The position numbers and the translations under genes were made by a program. The notes under the pieces were generated by a model that saw only the letters and a program-made list of their open reading frames with translations, did not search any database and was not told the origin of the DNA. A stretch of DNA of 25,982 nucleotides from Welwitschia mirabilis (lineage: Eukaryota; Gnetophyta; Gnetopsida; Welwitschiales). Positions 1 to 9,131 of this stretch are shown piece by piece. The stretch covers positions 277,854,490 through 277,880,471 of the forward strand of contig JBOZIK010000001.1 in NCBI GenBank assembly GCA_051453625.1, given 5' to 3'. Position 1 is the first letter of the stretch, and every line of letters starts with the position of its first letter.

Positions 1-490
1 AAACATAAATATAAAATATCATGGTTTTTATTTCAATATTTTCTTCTTCTTCTCCTTTTTTTTTTTTTTTAACACAAAACAACATTCCATATGACCAAAC
101 ATTCCAAAAGACAAAGGTGAAGGTCGTAAGACTAAGATAGAAAAGAACACTTTTAAACAATCTAAGACCTTTTTACCATTGAGAAAAACATCAAAAATAA
201 AGCATATTCCTTCAATTGAAGTTCATGGATGTGTAAATGTCCTAAGATTGGGTGTATCCAATCTTACCATTGAAATGCTCAAGTCAAAAGACTAGTCATA
301 AAAATAAATACATAAGTCAAGTTTGAAAAATGATCAAGTAATGCCATAATAATCTTCCAAAAGAAAAGGCTAAGAGAAAATTCAGACAGTTTACTTGTGT
401 AATTCCAATTTTTATCCATTTACTTCCTGCAATCCTCAAACAGTCAAGTCAAAAATCTCAACAGAGCCATAAAAATGTATTTTTCAAAAT
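1..490 (-). other. 3' untranslated region of copy A
   Basis: No reading frame is visible. The stretch 283-385, read on the minus strand, matches plus-strand 6833-6942 just after the integrase of copy B; both contain TTTTCTCTTAGC, CTTGATCAT and GACTTATGTAT in the same order. A purine-rich tract on the minus strand at 41-70 is followed by a segment resembling the sequence just after the GA microsatellite of copy B, with ATGAT.TTTTATATTTA in both. The region is therefore the post-integrase 3' untranslated region of the family. Confidence 0.7.
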
Positions 491-1028
491 AACAAAAATA
501 AATATTTTATTGAATATTATCCTGATCATCGTCTAGACAATAGAAAGGACGACATAGACAGAAAAATAAAAAATTATCAGAAAATCCAAAAATTTATTAG
601 AAAGCTAGAAAACTAAACAAAGATGACTATCATCCATCTTGTCGTGGGGACGATAGAGGAGACGACAGATTATTTTTGCAGAAACATAAAATAGAAACTA
701 CAAATAGAAATATAAACTAAAAAAAGAGACTCTCAAAACAAAAAAAACTAAAAAGAAAATTTCAAGGCAAGCAATCTTTTATTTAAATACTAAATTTAAA
801 GCACACTTTTATTAAAAAAAAAAGAACGAAAAACTAAGGATCTTTTCTAATCTTAAGATTTTCAAAGAAATAAGGTCCAAACCAAAAATTTATCAATTGA
901 TAAAACCTAAGAGATGTGCAATAATTTTCAAGTAAAATTAATTGGATGAATAAAGGAGTAATGGAGAGCACTCTATAATGCCACATTAAAGCACAAATTT
1001 TGGAAGTCAAATGGAAGAGAAATGGTAA
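491..1028 (-). other. AT-rich non-coding segment with GTCGTC/GACGAC motifs, where pol should be
   Basis: This sits between the protease end and the 3' untranslated region of copy A, where several kilobases of pol would be expected. It is U-rich on the element's sense strand, resembles the leader at 3600-3900 in composition, and carries two copies of the GGACGAC-type motif (522-556 and 625-670). No reverse transcriptase motif could be read in any minus-strand frame. Confidence 0.5.
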
Positions 1029-1990
1029 CTATGATAAAATATTTTTATTGAATGCAAAAGTTTTATTTTGATCATCACAAAAAAAATTATCTTTAAGTTC
1101 ATTAAAAACATTTTTTTCATTTGAATTTAAATTATGATTTTCAATTGGTTTATGTAATGGACAATCTCCATTAAGGAGTGAATATAGAATTTGGACTTCC
1201 TTACACACTAAAGGTTCTCTCTCAAAGTTGGATGTATCAATGGTTTCTTCAAGTTGGTTATCATAAATCACATGCTTATTTGTTTTCATCTCTCTTTCTT
1301 TAAGTGGATGATGTTATAGGAATAAAGGTGGTTTGATATTGCTTTTAATGCTCATTTCATCATCACCCAAATATTTCTCAGCCACATCAAAGACTCTAAT
1401 GGTAAATTTTCTACTTCTAAAATGACATTTCATTGTTCTTACTCTTGTGTCAATGATGCAGTGGGCGGTTACACAAAAGCCTCTACCTAGAAGTAAAGGA
1501 TATCCTCTTCAATTTGTATTACCAAATCTTTAATGATGTCTAACAGTTTCTTAACCGAAGTATCTACTAATTCTAAAACAACCGAACTAGGCTCTACTCT
1601 ATCCTCCAAACGAAGTCTATTACAAATATAAAGTGGCATAATATTAACACTTGCTCTACTGTCAATCAAAGCTTTTCTAATCTTTTTATTTTCCTCTAAA
1701 GTAACATTCATCATTGCTGCTCTTAGATCTTTAAATTTGGGTGATTTTTGTAACATTAAATTCGTGAGGGATTGGATAAGAAAAACTTCACTAGGGATAA
1801 CTCGTTTATGTTTTCTTCTTATTATGTCTTTTCATAATTTTGAATACATTGGGTTTTCTTGTAAAACTTTCTAAAAGGATAAGTTTATACTTATGTTCTT
1901 CATCAAGGATTTTAAGTGATCATTGAAAGTTGAATTGTTGTTAAGCCTATCCATCCAAGGGGTGATTTGTTGGAAAGGATCTTTCTTTTT
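1029..1990 (-). pseudogene. Retroviral-type aspartic protease and following linker (gypsy copy A), broken
   Basis: This is the decayed aspartic protease that would cut the Gag-Pol polyprotein in the virus-like particle. Reading leftward, a pre-protease stretch ending in SPKFKDLRA leads to KALIDSRASVNIMPL, the position of the catalytic D-[ST]-G-A motif; glycine is replaced by arginine, which should abolish activity. After a frameshift near 1490, PLLLGRGF follows, matching the family's PLILGRPFLATA flap-to-C-terminal motif. A short open stretch at 1289-1029, beginning MKTNKHVIYDN, is the linker that normally precedes reverse transcriptase; no such domain follows. The protease joins gag upstream with no clear boundary. 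The domain call is firm; the exact ends are approximate. Confidence 0.8.
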
Positions 1991-3590
1991 CTTTTTACTA
2001 AGACAAAGGAAATTATAATCTTCTAATATTTCAATATCCTCTTCCTCTTCTTATTCATCATTTCTAAACTTATTTTGGAAGCTATAAGGTTCACATGGAA
2101 GAGGGTTTGTACTTTGTCCACTTCTTATCATAACCTTATAATCTTTTCTTAATTTATTTGGGTTTGGTAAAGGTTGTATTACTAAATTTTCTTGAGCTCT
2201 TTGGTTTGCTAAAATTGTTTATCGAAAGATGTTGATCATGTTCTCTATATTGGCATTTGTTCTTCTAAGTTCATTTGTAAGGTTTGTGAGTTAATCATTT
2301 GAATGTTATAAGTTTGATAAACTTGGTGGATAGTTTCCATTTTTAAATTGGTTTCTAAAAGGTTAGGAATTATTTTGAAAATGAGTGTTTAACCTTGGTT
2401 GTGCTTCATGGAAGTTTTAATATGATTGCTTGAAAGCACAAACTTCTTCTCCAATTATTTCTTTATATGTTGGCAAAAGAGGACAATTTTTAGTGATATG
2501 ATAATTATCTTCACACAAGTCACAAGTTTGCACAACATTTCTTTCGGTGGTAGTATTGGCATCTAAAATCATTTCTGCGTGCTTCTCCAAGGTTATTATA
2601 AAATCTTTTATGGGATTTATTTGCTTGAATTCTACCTCTTTTTATTGTTTAACCTCTTTTAAGTCTTTGAGAAGTTGGCCTACTGTTTGATTTTCTTTAA
2701 GTGTTGACCAGGCTTGAATAACCTCTACAAGTTCTTCTAATTTTGTCCAAGCATTTTCTAATATAAGGTTCATGAGATTTCTACCACAAGAGAAATCTAC
2801 AATTTATTTCATATGGGGAGTCAATCCACTATAAAAATGGTCTAGTTATTCTACTCTTGAAAAGGCATCTACTGGATTAGAATGGATTACTATAGAGAAA
2901 TGTTCATAAGTAGAGGCATAATCTTTATTTGGTTTTTGTTTGAATTTTGTTATCTCTTTTTTTTTTTCTTATGGTTTCTTTACTTATTAGTCTCTTTACA
3001 AAGATTTCTCAGACTTGATCCCATGTTTTTAAGATTTTGTGGAGTATAGTCTTTAGCCAAAGTTTTTTCCTACCCTTTAATGTCATGGGAAAGATTATCA
3101 TATATGTTCTATCTATTATTTTTTCCTTCCCATTTCCCAAGGTGAGGATAAGTTATTCAGTATCTCCAATGTGTTAAAGGGGATCCTCATCATTTTCTCC
3201 ACTAAAAGTTGGGTAGGCATGTAAATTTTTAAGCTCAACATCATCTCCTAGGGGTAGGTCAAAATGTGTTTAAATCTCTTTTCTTATTTGCTAATAATTC
3301 CCTTAGGGTAAGGATTGTATTAGGGGTAGAAGATTCTACAATTTATTTTTGCTTACAGGTGGCACTTGATATTGTAATTTGGTTTTCTCCTTCTATAGAA
3401 TTTTCATTATGGAAATATGATTTAGAAAAAATAAATTCAGAAGAAGGATTGAGTGCACCTAGAGATTGCTTTTTTTATTTGTTTTCTATATCCACTAAAC
3501 CTTCTTTGATGTTATTTTCTATCAATAACTTTTCTCTTAAATATTTCTTCTCTATGTTGATTATATCACAATATCCTGCAAATAGCAAAT
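1991..3590 (-). pseudogene. Gag capsid/nucleocapsid of gypsy copy A, broken
   Basis: This is the decayed structural Gag protein. Reading leftward, an N-terminal stretch containing LTLRELLANKK leads to the region before the retrotransposon gag domain (PTFSGENDEDPL, about 3230-3190). The domain core follows: PMTLKGRKKLWLK, then TWDQV, YEHFS, and FYSGLTPHMK at about 2860-2800. A perfect CX2CX4HX4C zinc knuckle (C-DL-C-EDNY-H-ITKN-C) lies at 2483-2524. Further on come an acidic EEEEDIEILED segment and a lysine run before the protease. Several in-frame stops and at least one frameshift are present, mostly where glutamine or arginine would be expected. The open frame on the opposite strand at 3266-3592 is an antisense shadow. 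Confidence 0.82.
2483..2524 (-). other. CCHC zinc knuckle in gag
   Basis: The codons read C-D-L-C-E-D-N-Y-H-I-T-K-N-C, exactly CX2CX4HX4C, the nucleic-acid-binding knuckle of Gag nucleocapsid. All four metal ligands survive although the surrounding frame has stops. Confidence 0.9.
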
Positions 3591-4021
3591 AATAGAAAAT
3601 AGATAAAAAATAATAGACCTTCATCCTGTCTATCATGGGGACCACACACACAGAAACCAGAAAACAGAAATAAAACCAAAATCGAAACAGAAAGTAGTAA
3701 ATACAGAAAATAGGACTGTCGTCCTCCTGGTCATCTGGATGTCACAGAGACGATAGAAACTAATTTATTTTTAAAAAAATGAAATCAAAAATAAAATTTA
3801 AAATTAAAAATGCACACTATTGTCCTATCTATCGTGGGGACAACAGATGAAACAACCACTCTTTTTCTATAGAAAACTAAATCTAAAAAATCAAAACTAA
3901 AAAATAGCACACAGAAATCCTATAGCTCCAAATAAAATACAATTCTGTATAGACAAATAACTAAACAGAGGTCTGATATACTCATCTGAATGATGATAAC
4001 TTTTGTACTCCTCAATAGCCT
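3591..4021 (-). other. 5' leader of copy A with repeated hairpin-like motif
   Basis: This is the stretch between the primer-binding site and gag. It is U-rich on the element's sense strand and holds three copies (3621-3645, 3713-3756, 3819-3850) of a motif related to CCTGTCTATCGTGGGGAC, which also occurs in the LTRs. The 68-residue open frame at 3897-4103 on the minus strand overlaps the primer site and LTR edge and is not considered a gene. Confidence 0.55.
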
Positions 4022-4040
4022 TCCTTGACAATGACACCAA
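4022..4040 (-). other. Primer-binding site for tRNA-Asp (decayed)
   Basis: The minus strand reads TTGGTGTCATTGTCAAGGA. The intact site used by many plant Tat/Athila elements is TGGCGCCGTTGCCGGGGA, complementary to the 3' end of tRNA-Asp. Twelve of 18 positions match and all six differences are transitions, as expected from deamination of methylated cytosine. It lies five bases inside the LTR end (CA at 4047-4046), the correct place for a primer site, and gag follows downstream. Confidence 0.75.
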
Positions 4041-4045
4041 TTTAT

Positions 4046-5099
4046 TGCTATGTGTATTTGTGCAAGTTTTTACATTTAAAGAGATACTATCATTTATAAT
4101 CAAAATAGATATCTTACATAATACATTACACTAGTATAGTGGGAGTAGACCCAAAATGTCATATCTTGTTGAAGTCTATGAGATAAGACTCAGATTTCTT
4201 TGCAAATGAAACTAAGAACCAAAAATAAAGAATAATATAAGAAAATAAAGATATAATGCAAAATGCAATATGCAATCTAAACTAACATGTAATGCAAAAA
4301 TTACCCTAACTCTACTTGCTTTTAGCCTTAAAAAAGGCTGCCTTTGATGATCTATGTCACCCAAGAAATTGTTACCAGATCAAGGGCAATCATAAAAGAT
4401 AAGGGTAATCAAAAAACTTAAGATGCAAACATGAAAAGAAAACCAAGTTTTATATTAAAAGAGTAATAACATCTGAGTTACAAAACAGTTGGGTCTCAAT
4501 GAAGGATACTCAGCCCTCCACTAAGTGCATGTCTTTCTATAACACATGTAGATAGATCTCTTACCCTTTGATCTCCTGTCACGAGAATGTCCAGTGCAAC
4601 GAAGATGAGAAAGAGAGTTAAAAGGGAACTTATTTATAAGAAAATACAGTAGAAAAGGACAAATGGTAGATGCAGTTAGATGTGCTCATAAATAACTTAG
4701 AAATAGACAAAACGGTTATGAGTCACTATCAAAGTTAGTTACATGTCAGTGTCATCCGGTTTATCATGTGGATGATAAGGGGAATGATAGCACATTATAA
4801 AATATTCTCAAAATGATGACGCAACAATCCACATTAGCAGTCATCATCCTGTCTGCTGGGGGGACGACAGTCTTCTTTTGTCATTTCCTTGAAGAGAACT
4901 TAGCGTTTTTATCATGAATCCTTCTTCAAAGCTCCATGCATTAAAAAGTGCCTTTAATATATCAAATTTGAATAATAATTACACTTTTTTGAGATTTCCT
5001 CTTGTATCTCCAAAATCCTTAGAATTGCACCTAAACATATCTAAAAGTTCTGCAAAACAACTTATAAACTCCATCAAATAACTGTAAATTGGTAGTGCA
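4046..5099 (-). repeat. 5' LTR of gypsy copy A
   Basis: The LTR starts with TG at 5099 and ends with CA at 4046 on the minus strand, directly before the primer-binding site. It is homologous along most of its length to the plus-strand LTR at 9132-10366. Shared blocks include TATTTGATG near the start, ATTCTAAGGAT, TCTCGTGACAGGAGATC against TCTCATGACAGGAGATC, AGAAAGACAT, TTTTGTAA.CAGATGTT, and CATACTAGTGTG-like sequence near the end. A TATA box and the transcript start region lie inside. Divergence from the other LTR is high, so the family is old. Confidence 0.85.
4629..4640 (-). promoter_or_regulatory. TATA box of the copy A LTR
   Basis: The minus strand reads CTTATAAATAAG, followed by a pyrimidine-rich stretch (TTAACTCTCTTTCTCATCTTC) as is typical of a plant LTR core promoter and R-region start. 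In copy B the same place has decayed and no clear TATA remains. Confidence 0.55.
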
Positions 5100-5166
5100 A
5101 CACTTATCATGAAAAGTCTTAAAAAGGAAAGAATTCTTTTTCATAACATATTTATTAATTCTTTTA

Positions 5167-5276
5167 CATAGCATTTTTCTTAGGCTTCTCTAAAGTTTAA
5201 CTCATCTCCCTAAATCAGAGTCATAGCATACTTTCTTAGGTCTCTCAAGGTTAACTAATCTCCCTACTTCAAATGT
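5167..5276. repeat. Tandem duplication of a 55-bp unit at the junction of copies A and B
   Basis: Two adjacent copies, 5167-5221 and 5222-5276, share CATAGCAT, TTTCTTAGG, CTCTC.A, GTTAACT and ATCTCCCTA in order. The pair sits between the outer edge of the minus-strand LTR (5099) and the first recognisable RNase H codon of copy B (5272). Confidence 0.7.
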
Positions 5277-6755
5277 CTACACAGATCATGTGGTGACTAA
5301 ATACTTGATTACCAAAAAAGATTCAAATTCTAGGTTGATTATATGGATCCTCTTAATGAAATAATTTAATCTCACCCTTATAGATAAGACAGGAAACACA
5401 ATAATGTAGCAAACCACTTATCATGCCTTACTTCTTCTTCTGATGATTTTTCTATCAATGATTCTTTTCTAGATGAATATTTATTTATTTTATCTTCTAC
5501 CCATCCCCCTCCATAATATGTTGATATCGTCAACTATTTTGTTACTTTAAAAACACCATAAAATTGAAGACATAATTAAAGAAAATATTTTCTCCATAGG
5601 ATATATGACTACGAGTGGATAGCGCCCCATCTTTATTATAGGTGTTAGAATTAAATTATGATAAAATGTATACCAAAATGGGAAAAACATAATATCATTC
5701 ATATTTATCATGTTGGTGTCTATGGTGGATATTTTAGTCATTAGAAAAAAGTCATGAAAATTCTTCACTCTAGATTTAATTAGCCTAGTATTTTTCAGGA
5801 CTTTTTCGATTACGCTAGAAGGTGTGATGCATATCAACATTTTGGTAGACTTTTACGATCACAAGAAATGCCCTTGAAACCTATTCTTAATTTTGAATCC
5901 TTTGATCATTGTGGAATGAATTTTATAAACCCAATTAAACCACCTCATAAAGAATAAAATTACATTTTAATGGCTATGGATTATGCAACTAAATGGGTTG
6001 GAGTAGTTTCTACTTCTTAAATGATGTCTGAATCTTTGATAACTTTGTTAGAATTCAAATTTTTCAATGTTTTAGCTTTCCTTGAATGATTATTAGTGAC
6101 CAAAAAAATCATTTTATTAACCACCTTTTTAAAAAACATCTTTTACCTAGTGGAATAGAACATCGAGTAGTTTGTGCTTACCATCCTTAAACTAATGGAT
6201 AGGCTAAAAATCCTAATAGAGAAATTAAAAAAATACTTTAAAAAATTATTTCTAATAACAAGAAATCATAAGATTTTGAACTGAATGATGTTCTTTGGGC
6301 TTACCATATAACTTAGGATAATTCACTTGGCTTTTTACCCTATTAAATTGTATACAGTAAATTCTATGTTTTACCTATTAATGTTTATTATCATTCTTAT
6401 TATTCTACATATCAACTTAATCTTGTGAATTTAGAAGAGAATCTCAAAACTCATTTATCTCAATTAGATCATTTAGATGAAAAATGAACTCAAGCTATTC
6501 ATCATCAACTTATTCACAAAGCTTAAAATAAGTTCAAAGGTAACAAAACATTGATTCATAAGAACTTTGAACCTAGTCAACTAGTTCTATTATACAAAAA
6601 TAGAGTGTATCTTTTACATAACAAGTTGATCTTAAAATGGTTAGGTTCTTACCTTATTGAGAAAGTACATTCTAATGGCTTTGTTAAGATTTCTAACTTA
6701 ACTACTAAAGAAATTCAGAAGTCTAATGAACAAAAGTTAAATATATATGAATAAC
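5272..6755 (+). pseudogene. RNase H tail and integrase of gypsy copy B, broken
   Basis: RNase H is seen first: NVYTDHVVTKYLITKKD, matching the family's VYTDHAAIKYL, then RLIIWILL, and after a frameshift NNVANHLS at about 5430. The connection region (DEYLFILSSTHPPP, YVDIVNYFVT) leads to the integrase HHCC finger, where GGYFS has lost the second His (H to Y) and CDAYQ the second Cys (C to Y). The core then reads GMNFINP (first catalytic D to N), IISDQ (second D kept) and KNPNREIKKIL (E to K). The C-terminal part, ending at 6755, is still open for 67 codons with QLVLLYKNR and KWLGSYLIEKV, the family's beta-barrel region. Many stops are TAA or TAG at glutamine positions. It cannot encode a working integrase. 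Confidence 0.88.
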
Positions 6756-6942
6756 CTTCTGATATAAACATGATAAAAGCACTAGCCTTAGAGGCTCTAA
6801 TTAATGAGGGGAGATTCTTCCCTATCATTGTCTAAATTTTCTCTTAGCTTATTCTTTTGAAGGTCATTATGACATCGCTTGATCATCTTTAAACATGACT
6901 TATGTATCTGCTTTATTTCCATGACAATTCTTTGTACTTAGG

Positions 6943-7815
6943 NNNNNNNNNNNNNNNNNNNNNNNNNNNNNNNNNNNNNNNNNNNNNNNNNNNNNNNNNN
7001 NNNNNNNNNNNNNNNNNNNNNNNNNNNNNNNNNNNNNNNNNNNNNNNNNNNNNNNNNNNNNNNNNNNNNNNNNNNNNNNNNNNNNNNNNNNNNNNNNNNN
7101 NNNNNNNNNNNNNNNNNNNNNNNNNNNNNNNNNNNNNNNNNNNNNNNNNNNNNNNNNNNNNNNNNNNNNNNNNNNNNNNNNNNNNNNNNNNNNNNNNNNN
7201 NNNNNNNNNNNNNNNNNNNNNNNNNNNNNNNNNNNNNNNNNNNNNNNNNNNNNNNNNNNNNNNNNNNNNNNNNNNNNNNNNNNNNNNNNNNNNNNNNNNN
7301 NNNNNNNNNNNNNNNNNNNNNNNNNNNNNNNNNNNNNNNNNNNNNNNNNNNNNNNNNNNNNNNNNNNNNNNNNNNNNNNNNNNNNNNNNNNNNNNNNNNN
7401 NNNNNNNNNNNNNNNNNNNNNNNNNNNNNNNNNNNNNNNNNNNNNNNNNNNNNNNNNNNNNNNNNNNNNNNNNNNNNNNNNNNNNNNNNNNNNNNNNNNN
7501 NNNNNNNNNNNNNNNNNNNNNNNNNNNNNNNNNNNNNNNNNNNNNNNNNNNNNNNNNNNNNNNNNNNNNNNNNNNNNNNNNNNNNNNNNNNNNNNNNNNN
7601 NNNNNNNNNNNNNNNNNNNNNNNNNNNNNNNNNNNNNNNNNNNNNNNNNNNNNNNNNNNNNNNNNNNNNNNNNNNNNNNNNNNNNNNNNNNNNNNNNNNN
7701 NNNNNNNNNNNNNNNNNNNNNNNNNNNNNNNNNNNNNNNNNNNNNNNNNNNNNNNNNNNNNNNNNNNNNNNNNNNNNNNNNNNNNNNNNNNNNNNNNNNN
7801 NNNNNNNNNNNNNNN
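6943..7815. other. Assembly gap (N)
   Basis: A run of 873 N. The right edge is a GA microsatellite, a usual cause of assembly breaks. Translations across it are meaningless. Confidence 0.99.

Positions 7816-7869
<54 letters not shown>
7816..7869. repeat. GA microsatellite at the gap edge
   Basis: There are at least 27 perfect GA units up to 7869, and the array may extend into the gap. Copy A has an A-rich purine tract with GAA units at the equivalent place (41-70, minus strand), so the array probably grew from that tract. Confidence 0.97.
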
Positions 7870-7872
<3 letters not shown>

Positions 7873-9113
7873 GATCATGATGTTTTATATTTAAGAGAGC
7901 TTAAAAACATGGTCATCATAATGTCCTATCGCAAGTACACTGGGGTAAATTTTCTCGAGAGGGATCTTTAACAGTATAATATGTAGCTATGGAAACTCCA
8001 TTGGGAGGTCAGTTGGCCATGCTTCATGGGTCCTTACTTATCTAATTGTGGTTTCACTCGCCTTAGTATGGATAATAAAATAATAAAAACTTTAAGGCTA
8101 CATGATCAATGGTATTTCTGGTATCATCAAAAGCATTGTTTATTCCCCAGAATCTTAGTCTCTCCACATAATCATTTTATTTCTAAGGATTCAAGTGTTT
8201 ATTTTGAGATATAAGTAGGCGAGTTCACTTTTGAGCAACTCTTTGATCTTATTATTTAAAGCATTTGATTTTTAGCATCATCATAACAATTACCTTATTG
8301 AATGGGATTTTACATATTTATATATTTATTAATGCATGTTAAATTAAGTGATGTTATGATTTCTCCCATGAGAATATACTACATTAAAATTTAGAGTAGG
8401 TAGACTATCTTCTTTATATTCCTTATGTCTATTCTTTCTTTCTTTTTTTTTTTATTTGATTAGTAATTTCAAAGTTATTTCTGTATTTTTTTAATCATTT
8501 TAGGAGCTTAAGATAATTTCCTTGCTTAGTTTTCAATAAAATTCATTTCTTAATTATATGAGTTTCCTTATAAATTTTCTAATGTTCATTTTTAATATTT
8601 TAGAGTTCTAAACATTATTCATAATTTTTTTTGTGAAGGCATATTTGTTGGACACTCATGGATATGCTTCATTCCAATTAGCATATTTTCATTATTTAAC
8701 CTTTCCATATTTGTCAGAATTTTTTTCTAAATCTTTAATTTTCAAATCTAATGTTTCTACACTTGGTTTTGTACTCCATTTCTTAACTGTCAAACTTCTA
8801 AAACCCCATTTTTCACCTTCTTGTCTAAACATACTAATCTTCATCTCATTTCATTAGCCAATATAGGACATATTATTTTTCTCAAGGAAGGACAAGACTT
8901 ATTTTATTAATTTATGGAGTTGTTTTAAATCTTCTACGAAACATAATTTTTGCAATTTTTACTCCATACACATCATACATTACATGTTATTTTTCTATGT
9001 GATATGTTTGAGATTACTTATAAGCTTGTTTTATAAATTCCAAATTTATTTTTTAAGACAATTTGACTCATAATTGTAGTTGTTCACTTAGTTTTCTCAG
9101 GGACTGACAAAGA

Positions 9114-9125
9114 CTAAGTGGGGGG
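9114..9125 (+). other. Polypurine tract before the 3' LTR of copy B
   Basis: CTAAGTGGGGGG, six bases upstream of the TG that begins the LTR. The block CTAAGTGTGGGGG is a familiar pre-LTR motif in plant gypsy elements and acts as the plus-strand DNA synthesis primer. Confidence 0.7.
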
Positions 9126-9131
9126 CTATAA

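Larger units (their letters stand above)
1..5099 (-). mobile_element. Ty3/gypsy retrotransposon copy A (Tat/Athila-like), pol-deleted, decayed
   Basis: Read leftward from 5099 this is an LTR retrotransposon: 5' LTR, primer-binding site for tRNA-Asp, AT-rich leader, gag with a CCHC knuckle, aspartic protease, then a 3' untranslated region that runs off the window. The identity rests on the gag and protease motifs, on the primer site, and on homology of its LTR and 3' region to copy B on the opposite strand. No reverse transcriptase, RNase H or integrase is visible between the protease end (about 1029) and the 3' region (about 400), so this copy is internally deleted or a gag-protease-only derivative. 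Stops and frameshifts in gag and protease mean it is dead. The 3' LTR, if present, lies outside the window. The lineage (Tat/Athila group) is inferred from the primer type, the gag-protease linker and the integrase of copy B. Confidence 0.85.
6756..9113 (+). other. Long 3' untranslated region of copy B (includes the first gap)
   Basis: Between the integrase stop and the polypurine tract lie about 2.36 kb, including 873 N. The first part (6833-6942) matches the 3' region of copy A inverted. The remainder is AT-rich with no protein family that I can recognise; the short open frames at 8026-8214 and 8633-8857 look like chance. A long 3' region before the LTR is common in Tat-type elements. Confidence 0.55.

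Noticed and set aside
3266-3592. 108-codon plus-strand frame
   Set aside because: It lies antisense to the N-terminal gag of copy A, whose minus-strand motifs explain the sequence.
5547-5840. 97-codon minus-strand frame
   Set aside because: Antisense to the integrase connection and zinc-finger region of copy B.
6902-7894. Long open frames of 321-330 codons on both strands
   Set aside because: Almost entirely N translated as unknown residues, plus a GA repeat reading as Arg-Glu or Ser-Leu; not coding.
8633-8857. 74-codon hydrophobic frame, could be read as a small membrane protein
   Set aside because: T-rich sequence gives Phe/Leu-rich translations by chance; it lies in the 3' untranslated region of copy B with no start context or homology.
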